NCBI GenBank assembly: GCA_029624765.1
Contig: JARSSO010000022.1
Span: forward strand, 29,246 to 93,245
Length of the DNA stretch: 64,000 nt
Direction of reading: 5' to 3'
Source: Candidatus Contendibacter sp.
Lineage (GTDB): Bacteria > Pseudomonadota > Gammaproteobacteria > Competibacterales > Competibacteraceae
Position numbers and translations under genes: made by a program. A model generated the notes under the pieces. It saw only the letters and a program-made list of their open reading frames with translations, had not been told where the DNA came from and made no database searches. Shown piece after piece: positions 36,660 to 43,936 of the stretch (position 1 is its first letter; every line of letters starts with the position of its first letter).

Positions 36660-37462
36660 TGTTCGCTCCAATGCTCGCGCTGATCGACAGCCACACCCAT
36701 TTCGATGACGCCAGTTTCGACGCCGACCGCGATGCCGCCTATCGGCGGGCGCGGGCCGCTGGCGTGGAGGGGCAGGTGCTGGCGGCGGTCAGCGCCCGGC
36801 TCTGGCCGAAGCTCAAGGCGGTCGCGGCAAGCTATCCGGGGCTGTATCCCTGCTATGGCCTGCATCCGGCCTATCTGACCGAGCATCGGCCGGAGCATCT
36901 TGACCAACTGGCCGACTGGCTGACGCGGGAACGGCCGATCGCCATCGGCGAGTGCGGGCTGGATGGCTATCTGCCCGACCTCGATCCCGATCTTCAGGCG
37001 GAGTACTTCGCCGGTCAGCTGCGCCTGGCCCGCCGCCACGACCTGCCGGTCGTCATTCACGCCCGCTACGCGGTGGATCAGGTGATCAAGCTGGTGCGGC
37101 GATTCGCCGGCGTGCGGGGCATGGTGCATAGCTTCTCCGGCAGCGAGGATCAGGCCCGGCGATTGCTGGACTTGGGGATTCTGCTCAGCTTCGGCGGACC
37201 GCTGACTTATCCCCGGGCCAATCGGCTGCGCGGTCTGATGAAGGTCCTGCCGCTGGACGGGTTCCTGCTGGAAACCGATGCGCCCGATCAGCCGCCGAGC
37301 GGCCATCCCGGCGCGCGCAACGAGCCGGCCTATCTAGCGGAAGTGCTGGCCTGCGTTGCCGAACTGCGCGGCGCCGACCCCACTGAAATCGCCGCCGCCA
37401 CAACCGAGAACGCCCGCCGCTTGTTCAAGCTGCCCGATGCCGCATCTCCAGGCCCGTACTGA
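36659..37462 (+). CDS. TatD-family metal-dependent hydrolase
   Basis: A 267-residue TIM-barrel hydrolase. Metal ligands are in DSHTHFDD near the start, GECGLDG, VVIHARYAVDQV, HSFSG and LETDAPDQ. TatD proteins are Mg-dependent DNA exonucleases or related phosphohydrolases in the cytoplasm; this one could be a YjjV/YcfH-type paralogue. The ATG shares bases with the AraC stop (TGATG), so the genes are translationally coupled, and the 3' end overlaps tcdA by 26 bases. Confidence 0.9.
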   Translation: MFAPMLALIDSHTHFDDASFDADRDAAYRRARAAGVEGQVLAAVSARLWPKLKAVAASYPGLYPCYGLHPAYLTEHRPEHLDQLADWLTRERPIAIGECGLDGYLPDLDPDLQAEYFAGQLRLARRHDLPVVIHARYAVDQVIKLVRRFAGVRGMVHSFSGSEDQARRLLDLGILLSFGGPLTYPRANRLRGLMKVLPLDGFLLETDAPDQPPSGHPGARNEPAYLAEVLACVAELRGADPTEIAAATTENARRLFKLPDAASPGPY

Positions 37463-38219
37463 AATTTTGATCGGAGCCGAGGGCTTGGCCCGGTTGCGGG
37501 CGGCGCGCGTGCTCGTCGCCGGGCTGGGTGGCGTGGGCGGTTACGCCGCCGAGGCGCTGGGCCGGGCCGGCATCGGTCGGCTGACCCTGCTGGATCACGA
37601 TGTCGTCTCTCCCTCCAACCTCAACCGGCAACTGCTGGCGCTGCGCTCGACGCTGGGCCGGTCCAAGGTCGAAGTCATGGCCGAGCGCCTGCGCGACATC
37701 GATCCCACCATCGAGCTGACCCTGATCGGCGATTTTCTCCGGCCGGAAGCGGCGGAGGCGCTGATAGCTCCCCTCACCCCCGACCCCTCTCCTCGCAGGG
37801 GCGAGGGGAGCGAAAAATCCTACGACCATGTCGCCGACTGCATCGACAGCATCGCCTGCAAGGCGGCGCTGGTGGCGGCCTGTCATCGCCATGGGGTGCC
37901 GGTGATCTCGGCGCTGGGCGCGGGCAACTGCCTGGACGTGCGCCGGGTGCGGGTGGCGCGCTTGAATCAGACCCAGGTTTGTCCGCTGGCCCGCGAGTTG
38001 CGGCGAAAACTGCGGGAACTGGGTGCGTTGCTCGACTATCCCGTGGTCTACAGCGACGAGCCGCGCCGTCCGCCCTTGCCCCATCAGCCGGTCGGCGGCG
38101 AGACGCCCGGCCGATCCCGGGCGGTGAACGGTACGATTTCCTACCTGCCGGCGCTGTTTGGGATGATGGTGGCGGGTGTGATCATTCGCCGGTTGCTGGG
38201 CGAAACCGGCGGCGACTGA
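37437..38219 (+). CDS. tcdA: ThiF/HesA-family protein, probable tRNA threonylcarbamoyladenosine dehydratase
   Basis: A 260-residue E1-like protein. The nucleotide-binding motif GLGGVGGYAAEAL, LLDHDVVSPSNLNRQ and GRSKVEVMAERL match the TcdA clade, which converts t6A37 of tRNA to its cyclic form using ATP. Later segments ADCIDSIACKAALVAAC and GAGNCLDVRRVRV also fit. Between the ALI and YDHVADCID segments a palindromic repeat adds codons for PLTPDPSPRRGEGSEKS in frame; it falls at a surface turn and need not destroy function. The start overlaps tatD. Confidence 0.78.
   Translation: MPHLQARTEILIGAEGLARLRAARVLVAGLGGVGGYAAEALGRAGIGRLTLLDHDVVSPSNLNRQLLALRSTLGRSKVEVMAERLRDIDPTIELTLIGDFLRPEAAEALIAPLTPDPSPRRGEGSEKSYDHVADCIDSIACKAALVAACHRHGVPVISALGAGNCLDVRRVRVARLNQTQVCPLARELRRKLRELGALLDYPVVYSDEPRRPPLPHQPVGGETPGRSRAVNGTISYLPALFGMMVAGVIIRRLLGETGGD
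37768..37811. repeat. Palindromic repeat inserted in frame within tcdA
   Basis: CTCCCCTC (37768-37775) pairs with GAGGGGAG (37803-37810), and the inside CCCCT / AGGGG also pairs. The same kind of element (CCCTCACCCC-x-ACCCCTCTCC then GGGCGAGGGGAG) occurs intergenically at about 47049-47092, and related forms at 43888-43925 and 46982-47030. Here it sits inside a coding sequence. Confidence 0.7.
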
Positions 38220-38377
38220 AAACACGGGTAGTGTTCCAGACATGGATTTCATACCCGCGTTCCCGGTTCAGTTCCCATTCGCGAGATCATGGCGGGAGTG
38301 GTGGGCTAACGGGCGAAAACGACGCCTCTCATCACTCCGTTCAAGTGAAGATACCCGGAAAGTGTTGGGTTTCTGGG

Positions 38378-38866
38378 TTACGGCGTCGTCTTGGGCGGCG
38401 TGCCGGCCCAGGGCATCATCGGTACCGCCGACAGCGAGTTTTTCGGCGAACCTTCGATCAGCTTGTCGCTGTAGACCAGGTATACCAGGGTGTTGCGGGG
38501 CTGGTCCAGGAACCGCGCCACCCGCATCTTCTTGAACAACAGGGAACGACGTTCGGTGAAGACCTCCTCGCCGTCCTTGAACTTTTCCTTGATTGCGATC
38601 GGCCCCACCTGACGGCAGGCGATGGAAGCGTCCGAAGTATCCTCGGCCAGCCCCAGGCCGCCCTTGACGCCGCCGGAGCGCGAGCGGCTGACGTAGCAGG
38701 TCACCCCGGCGATCTTCGGGTCGTCGAAGGCCTCGATCACGATCTTGTGGTTCGGACCGAGCCATTGAAACGCCGTGTCCACGCTGCCGATTTCCTGCGC
38801 GGCGCCCGCGCCGGTCAGCGCCCACAACACTCCGCCGCACAGTCCGGTTGACAAAATGCGATGCAT
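38378..38866 (-). CDS. creA: CreA family protein
   Basis: A 162-residue exported protein of the CreA family, whose function is unknown despite the old link to catabolite regulation in E. coli. A signal peptide (1-23, ending GAAQ) is followed by [33 protein letters not shown] and [10 protein letters not shown], all family hallmarks. GGAGAGA precedes the ATG at 38866. A longer in-frame extension to 39388 is antisense-like read-through over pntB and is not used. It lies downstream of the pnt operon, separated from it by a strong terminator. Confidence 0.88.
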   Translation of the reverse strand: MHRILSTGLCGGVLWALTGAGAAQEIGSVDTAFQWLGPNHKIVIEAFDDPKIAGVTCYVSRSRSGGVKGGLGLAEDTSDASIACRQVGPIAIKEKFKDGEEVFTERRSLLFKKMRVARFLDQPRNTLVYLVYSDKLIEGSPKNSLSAVPMMPWAGTPPKTTP

Positions 38867-38920
38867 GACGGTCTCTCCATCGGTTAGAGATGCGCGGGCG
38901 AGCATAGCGCAACTGACGTG

Positions 38921-38945
38921 AAAAAGGCGGCCCGGAGGCCGCCTT
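38921..38945 (-). terminator. Rho-independent terminator of the pnt operon
   Basis: On the minus strand a 9-bp perfect stem (AAGGCGGCC / GGCCGCCTT, + coordinates 38924-38932 and 38937-38945) with a 4-nt loop is followed by TTTTT. It lies 29 bases after the pntB stop. Confidence 0.88.
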
Positions 38946-38973
38946 GCGGATTTGACGCGCACCGCGCCGAGTT

Positions 38974-40374
38974 TTAACCGAGATCCTTGATGCCCTGGAT
39001 CATTCCTGCCGCAACCTTCTGCGCGTCGCCGTAGACCATCCGGGTGTTGTCGGCGAAGAACAGCGCGTTTTCGATGCCGGCAAAGCCCACGCCCTTGCCG
39101 CGCTTGATCACTTGCACGTTCTTGGCGTGATCCACGTTCAGGATCGGCATGCCGTAGATCGGGCTGGCCTTGTCGGTGCGCGCCGCCGGATTCACCACGT
39201 CGTTGGCGCCGATCACCAGCGCCACGTCCGCCGTGGAGAACTCTTCGTTGATTTCGTCCATGTCGAAGATCAGATCGTAAGGCACGCCCGCTTCGGCCAG
39301 CAACACGTTCATGTGGCCGGGCATCCGGCCCGCGACGGGATGAATGGCAAACTTGACCGTGACGTCGCGCTCGATGAGCAGCTTGCACATTTCCCAGATC
39401 TTGTGCTGCGCCTGGGCCACCGCCATGCCGTAACCGGGCACGATGATGACCTTGCTCGCATACGCCATCTGAATGGCCGCATCCGGCGGCTCCATCGGCT
39501 TGAGGCTGCCGGTCACGGCTTGCGCCTCACCGCTGCCCAGCGCCGCCCAGTTGCTGAACAGCACGTTGGCGACCGAGCGGTTCATCGCCTTGGCCATCAT
39601 CAGGGTCAGCAAGGTGCCCGAAGAACCGACGATGATGCCGGCGATGATCATGGCCGAATTACCGAGCACAAAGCCTTCCAGCGCCACCGCCAGACCGGTG
39701 AAAGCGTTGAACAGCGAAATCACCACCGGCATGTCCGCGCCGCCGATGGGCAGGGCCATCATCGCGCCGAAGGCCAGCGCCAACAGGAAGAACACCGTGA
39801 TCAGCGCGCCGTTGGAGCTGTGGGTCAGGGCGATAACCAAGCCCAGCACCACCGCGGCCGCGAAGACCGCCGCATTCACCTTCTGCTGGCCGGTGAAGCG
39901 GAACTTGGCGTCATCCTTGAAAAATTTCAGCTCTTGCAACTTGCCGAACGCGACCACCGAACCGGAAAACGCCACCGCCCCGATCAGGGCGCCAGCCACC
40001 GCCATGATCAAGGTGCTGATCGGCAACGGGTGCGCGTGAACCTTGAGCAACTCCACCGCCGCAATCGCCGCCGCCGCGCCGCCGCCCATGCCGTTGTAGA
40101 TGGCGATCATTTGCGGCATGGCGGTCATCGCCACTTTCTTGGCGCCCCACCAGGCGATGGCGCCGCCGATGGCGATGGCGATCACCATGAGCGCGTAATT
40201 GCCAGGGCCAGCCTGGATTTGCGGATGGACGAAGCTGACCACGGTCGCCAGCACCATGCCGTAGCCGGCCCAGACGATGCCGCTGCGGGCGGTGGTCGGG
40301 TGCGACATCCGCTGGAGGCCGACGATGAATAGAACGGCCGTCAGGAAATAAATCGTTTCAATCGCGTAGCCCAT
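38974..40374 (-). CDS. pntB: NAD(P) transhydrogenase subunit beta PntB
   Basis: A 466-residue membrane subunit. About eight or nine hydrophobic segments (residues 1-260) form most of the proton channel, and a C-terminal NADP(H)-binding domain III follows ([46 protein letters not shown]). The complex moves hydride from NADH to NADP+ driven by proton entry, supplying NADPH. It is the last gene of a three-gene pnt set, 3 bases after pntAB. Confidence 0.95.
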   Translation of the reverse strand: MGYAIETIYFLTAVLFIVGLQRMSHPTTARSGIVWAGYGMVLATVVSFVHPQIQAGPGNYALMVIAIAIGGAIAWWGAKKVAMTAMPQMIAIYNGMGGGAAAAIAAVELLKVHAHPLPISTLIMAVAGALIGAVAFSGSVVAFGKLQELKFFKDDAKFRFTGQQKVNAAVFAAAVVLGLVIALTHSSNGALITVFFLLALAFGAMMALPIGGADMPVVISLFNAFTGLAVALEGFVLGNSAMIIAGIIVGSSGTLLTLMMAKAMNRSVANVLFSNWAALGSGEAQAVTGSLKPMEPPDAAIQMAYASKVIIVPGYGMAVAQAQHKIWEMCKLLIERDVTVKFAIHPVAGRMPGHMNVLLAEAGVPYDLIFDMDEINEEFSTADVALVIGANDVVNPAARTDKASPIYGMPILNVDHAKNVQVIKRGKGVGFAGIENALFFADNTRMVYGDAQKVAAGMIQGIKDLG

Positions 40375-40377
40375 GAC

Positions 40378-40689
40378 TTACTTCTCCTGACCCTTGCTGC
40401 TCTTGAACATTTCCAGCATGCGCTCGGTAACGAAATAGCCGCCCACCGCGTTGCCGGCGCCCAACAGCACCGCGAGAAACCCGATGGCCTGCTCCAGCGG
40501 CGTCACCGCCTGGCCCAGCGCCACCATCGCGCCGACCAGCACGATGCCGTGGACGAAATTGGTGCCCGACATCAACGGCGTATGCAGGATGACCGGCACC
40601 TTGCTGATGATTTCATAGCCGAGGAAACCGGCCAGCATCAGGATGTAGATGGGGGAGAAGAACTCGACGACTTGCTTCATGACTTCCAT
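40378..40689 (-). CDS. pntAB: NAD(P) transhydrogenase subunit alpha part 2 (PntAB)
   Basis: A 103-residue membrane protein with three or four hydrophobic segments, corresponding to the C-terminal membrane part of E. coli PntA. Segments IYILMLAGFLGYEIISKVP, HTPLMSGTNFVHGIVLVGAM and AVLLGAGNAVGGYFVTERML are diagnostic. Its separation from the soluble part gives the three-subunit arrangement known in Rhodospirillum. It lies between pntAA and pntB. Confidence 0.93.
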   Translation of the reverse strand: MEVMKQVVEFFSPIYILMLAGFLGYEIISKVPVILHTPLMSGTNFVHGIVLVGAMVALGQAVTPLEQAIGFLAVLLGAGNAVGGYFVTERMLEMFKSSKGQEK

Positions 40690-40710
40690 AACGCTTCTCC
40701 GGTCTTATGG

Positions 40711-41832
40711 TTATACCAGCTTGCTGGTGGGTTCGTGGACGATCTTCCCGTCACGGGTCAGCGCGCTCTTGGCGATCACCTCGTCGTTCCAGTCGAGGTT
40801 CAGGTTGCCGTCCTTGATCATCGGCGACAGGAAATTGAACAGGTTCTTGGCGTACATCTCGCTGGCCGGCACCGGGAAGCTGCTGGGGATATTGAGCGGC
40901 CCGGCGATGATCACGCCGTTGTGCTCGACGGTCTCGCCGGGGCGGGTCAGTTCGCAATTGCCGCCGGACTCCGCCGCCAGGTCCACGATGACCGCGCCGC
41001 GCTTCATGCCCTCGACCATGGCTGCGGTGACGATCTTCGGCGCGGGCCGGCCGGGCACGGCGGCGGTGGTGATGACCGCGTTGGCCGCCGCGATGTGTCT
41101 GGCCAGCACGTCGGCCTGTTTCTGCTTCTCTTCAGCCGTCAGTTCGCGGGCGTAACCGCCCTCGCTGGCGGCGCTGACCCCGGTGTCGATCATCTTGCCG
41201 CCCAGTGATTCGATTTCCTGCCGGGCCGCGGGGCGAACATCGTAGGCTTCCACCATCGCGCCCAGACGGCGACAGGTGGCGATGGCTTGCAGACCGGCGA
41301 CCCCGGCGCCGACGATCACCACCTTGGATGGTCGGATGGTGCCGGCGGCGGTGGTCAGCATCGGGAAGAAGCCGCTGGCCAGATTGGCGGCCAGCAGGGC
41401 GACCTTGTAGCCGGACACCGCCGCCTGCGAGGACAGCACGTCCATCGACTGGGCGCGGGAGATGCGCGGGATCAGTTCCATGGCGAAGCTGGTAATCTTC
41501 TTGTCACGCAGCCGTTTGACCATCTCGACGTTGCGGTGCGGCAGCAAGACGGCCAGCAGCGTTGAGCCGTCCCGGAGCAGTTCCACCTCCTCCAAAGTCG
41601 GCGCCTGCACCTTGAATACCACGTCGGCCTCGGTGTACAGAGCTTGGGCGCCGTCCACCAGCCGGCTACTCTTGCCATAAGCCTCGTCGGGGAAAAAGGC
41701 GCTGAGACCGGCGCCCTTTTCCAGCAAGATTTCGACACCGAGCTTGGCGAAGCGCTCGGCCATCGTCGGGTCCAGCGCGACCCGTCGTTCGCCCGAAACG
41801 ATTTCCTTCGGGACGGCCATACGAACTGGCAT
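40711..41832 (-). CDS. pntAA: NAD(P) transhydrogenase subunit alpha part 1 (PntAA)
   Basis: A 373-residue soluble NAD(H)-binding domain I. Motifs are the N-terminal VPKEIVSGERRVALDP, FAMELIPRISRAQSMDVLSS, the Rossmann VIVGAGVAGLQAIATCRRLG and TTAAVPGRPAPKIV. AGGAGG lies just before the ATG at 41832, which fixes the start against a codon at 41871. It is the first gene of the pnt operon and has a 346-base upstream region with hairpins that may control expression. Confidence 0.95.
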   Translation of the reverse strand: MPVRMAVPKEIVSGERRVALDPTMAERFAKLGVEILLEKGAGLSAFFPDEAYGKSSRLVDGAQALYTEADVVFKVQAPTLEEVELLRDGSTLLAVLLPHRNVEMVKRLRDKKITSFAMELIPRISRAQSMDVLSSQAAVSGYKVALLAANLASGFFPMLTTAAGTIRPSKVVIVGAGVAGLQAIATCRRLGAMVEAYDVRPAARQEIESLGGKMIDTGVSAASEGGYARELTAEEKQKQADVLARHIAAANAVITTAAVPGRPAPKIVTAAMVEGMKRGAVIVDLAAESGGNCELTRPGETVEHNGVIIAGPLNIPSSFPVPASEMYAKNLFNFLSPMIKDGNLNLDWNDEVIAKSALTRDGKIVHEPTSKLV

Positions 41833-42178
41833 GTGGTTGTCCTCCTGATTGTGGTTCCAACCGGGTCCCACCGACCCGGGAATGGGCGCGAAAAAAGGCT
41901 TTTGTCAAGCCTGTTGGGGGTAACGCGAGGTTTTTTAGGGGATGCGCGCCAGCGGCGGGAGAACGCGCGATACTCCTAGATCGTAGAGTAACCTACACCG
42001 CCAACAGTATAAATGGCGCAAGCCGAATTGCCATGACGCATTGCGGGGGGTGACGGTCCGCGGCGGGCGCGGGTCCAACGTCGATATTGACGCAAGATCG
42101 CGTTGGCCATGCGACAATGCATCGCCTCGAACAGTCGTCAAGCGCAATGGATCACGAGCATAGTTGAATGGGTGAAAC
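41833..42178. other. Divergent intergenic region between pntAA and the HNH gene
   Basis: 346 bases. On the pnt side it holds a 7-bp hairpin (41861-41867 with 41873-41879) just before the ribosome-binding site, and a terminator-like hairpin at 41891-41912. TATAAA at 42008-42013 on the + strand is a possible -10 for the HNH gene, without a clear -35. No open frame here looks real. Confidence 0.5.
41891..41912 (-). promoter_or_regulatory. Terminator-like leader hairpin upstream of pntAA
   Basis: On the minus strand AGGCTT pairs with AAGCCT around GACAA, followed immediately by six T. This is the shape of an intrinsic terminator, yet no minus-strand gene ends here: the next gene above points away. 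It therefore lies in the leader or promoter zone of the pnt operon and could act as an attenuator. The TTGACA within it could also be read as a -35 box. Confidence 0.45.
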
Positions 42179-42778
42179 ATGTACGGGCTGGAGCAGCAGA
42201 TTCTGCATACGGACATCACGGGAATGCCGTTGGAGTGGATCGATTACCAGCAGGCGGTGCGGTTGTACCACGCCGGCCAGGTGGCGTACACCTGCGGCAT
42301 GATCCTGTACACGGTGCGCGGGGGCGTCAACGCCCGCAGCGGTCGACGGAGCGCCGTCACGGTGAATTCCATCATCGCCACCCAGGGCGGGGCCTACGCG
42401 CGGCTGCGCGCCCGCCAGGACTACACGCCGCCACTCTCCAACGCCGCGCTGTTCCGGCGCGATTGCAATACCTGTTTGTATTGCGGCGAGACGTTTTCGT
42501 TTCGGGAGCTGTCGCGCGATCACGTTCGGCCCATCGTGCAGGGCGGCGGCGATCGCTGGAACAACGTGGTCACCGCCTGCAAGCCGTGCAATCACGCCAA
42601 GGGCGGCAAGACCCCGGAACAGGCGGGAATGCAGTTGCTGGCGATTCCGTTCACGCCCAATCACGCCGAATACGTTTTCCTGCAGGGCCGGCGGGTGTTG
42701 GCCGATCAGATGGATTTTCTGCGCGCCCACTTTCCCCGAACCAGCCCGTTGCACCAGCGGTTGGCGCGACTGTCCTAA
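42179..42778 (+). CDS. HNH endonuclease family protein
   Basis: A 199-residue protein with a C-terminal HNH domain: zinc-binding CxxC (Cys99, Cys102), SRDHVRPIVQGG with Asp114-His115, WNNVVTACKPCNHAKG with Asn129 and the second CxxC (Cys134, Cys137). The N-terminal ~85 residues contain VNSIIATQGG. Stand-alone HNH proteins of this type are widespread and often unassigned; they may act in DNA repair or restriction. It diverges from pntAA and precedes a coiled-coil gene. Confidence 0.85.
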   Translation: MYGLEQQILHTDITGMPLEWIDYQQAVRLYHAGQVAYTCGMILYTVRGGVNARSGRRSAVTVNSIIATQGGAYARLRARQDYTPPLSNAALFRRDCNTCLYCGETFSFRELSRDHVRPIVQGGGDRWNNVVTACKPCNHAKGGKTPEQAGMQLLAIPFTPNHAEYVFLQGRRVLADQMDFLRAHFPRTSPLHQRLARLS

Positions 42779-42813
42779 CCGAAATCGAAGCCGGTGGCGA
42801 GGCGGATTGGTCC

Positions 42814-43839
42814 ATGACGAACGGTTCTGGTTTTCTGCATCACCTGTTCGATGGGATCGCGACCTTCGCCCAGCACCAGTTGGCCGAACGTCGGCATCAT
42901 CAGGAACGGCTGGCGGCGCTGCGAGACGCCATCGAACAGGTGGTGGACGCCAGCGAGCCCCGTCTCCGGCTGGTGGGCGACTATGCCGACAAGCTGGTGG
43001 ACGCCGTCGACGCCGCGCTGGCCCATTGTCGCCAGCTGACCCGGCAACTGCCACCGGCGCTGATTTTGAGCGCGCGCGCCTGGGCCAGCGATCCGCGGGT
43101 CAACGCCTTTTTCGCGACGGTGGCCGACCTGCGGGCCGCCCTAAGCGAGGCCCGGTCGGTGCGGGAGTTTTTCCAGCAGCCCGGCCAGCCCGGGGAATGT
43201 TTCGCCTTGATGCTGATGGTCAAGCGGGAGACCGAGACTTTCGGCGCGGCGCTGGAAGGCGACATGCTCGTGCGCGAGGTTCGCCAGATTCAGGTCAGTT
43301 TTTCCGAACACCGGTTGCACTTTCCCGCCGCCAGCGAGGCCGAGCTGCGCCAGAATCTGCGTCAGCGGATGCTGATATTCCTGGCCAGCCGAGCGCGGGA
43401 GCATATCGGTGAACTGCGGTCGCGGCGCGATGCGCTGGAGGAGCAGCGGCGGCAGTTGCGAGCGCAGTTGCAGGCCTTGCGGGGCCAGGCCCGGGGATTG
43501 CGGCCGTTGTTGTCGAGCGCCGACGCCGACGAGCGCCGATTGGCGACGCTGGAACAGCGGCTGACCCGGACCGAGAAAGATTTGACCGAGGCTCGCGAGC
43601 CGTTGACCACGCTCGATGATTATCTGGAACAGGTCCGGCGGATCGTCGGTCAGCCGGAACCGTATCTGCATCTTCATCCGCTGTCACTGCGGATCAACCG
43701 GCTCGGGATCAAACTCGACGTGGATTCGCCGGAACCGGGGGAAACCCTGGCGCTGTGCGAATGGGATTCCCTGGAAGAGCGGCGGATCGGGGCGCTGGTG
43801 CGGTTTGATCGCGCGGAATTGCTGGCGGACGCCGCTTAA
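42814..43839 (+). CDS. Coiled-coil protein of unknown function
   Basis: A 341-residue predicted cytoplasmic protein without a recognised family. The N-terminal ~200 residues are helical (FAQHQLAERRHHQERLAALR); residues about 195-275 form a strong Arg/Glu/Leu coiled coil (DALEEQRRQLRAQLQALRGQ); the last ~60 residues form a small mixed domain. There are no catalytic motifs, signal or membrane segment. It starts 36 bases after the HNH gene, so the two may be co-transcribed. The reading frame is open upstream across the HNH gene; the ATG at 42814 is the first sensible start. Confidence 0.6.
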   Translation: MTNGSGFLHHLFDGIATFAQHQLAERRHHQERLAALRDAIEQVVDASEPRLRLVGDYADKLVDAVDAALAHCRQLTRQLPPALILSARAWASDPRVNAFFATVADLRAALSEARSVREFFQQPGQPGECFALMLMVKRETETFGAALEGDMLVREVRQIQVSFSEHRLHFPAASEAELRQNLRQRMLIFLASRAREHIGELRSRRDALEEQRRQLRAQLQALRGQARGLRPLLSSADADERRLATLEQRLTRTEKDLTEAREPLTTLDDYLEQVRRIVGQPEPYLHLHPLSLRINRLGIKLDVDSPEPGETLALCEWDSLEERRIGALVRFDRAELLADAA

Positions 43840-43887
43840 GGGCTGTGCGGAAACCACCTTTTCGAGCCAACCCGTTGCCAAACGACG

Positions 43888-43925
43888 CTTGCCCCCGCCC
43901 CTCTCCGGCGGGCGGGCGAGGGCCG
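43888..43925. repeat. Palindromic C/G-rich repeat between convergent genes
   Basis: CCCCCGCCCCTCTCC followed by GGCGGGCGGGCGAGGG, a variant of the element found in tcdA and at 47049-47097. It lies between the convergent coiled-coil gene and the zinc-ribbon gene and could act as a shared terminator. Confidence 0.5.
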
Positions 43926-43936
43926 TTGGACGGTCT

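Noticed and set aside
38220..38377. Possible insertion-sequence scar between tcdA and creA, because GGTAGTGTT is shared with 32617-32626
   Set aside because: The shared stretch is only about nine bases, with no inverted ends, target duplication or transposase remnant.
38867..39388. 174-codon N-terminal extension of CreA
   Set aside because: It is antisense-type read-through over the pnt terminator and the same-strand pntB 3' end; CreA has its own signal peptide and ribosome-binding site at 38866.
42103..42813. Upstream extension of the coiled-coil gene across the HNH gene
   Set aside because: The extension is the shifted frame of a clear HNH nuclease and has no family match.
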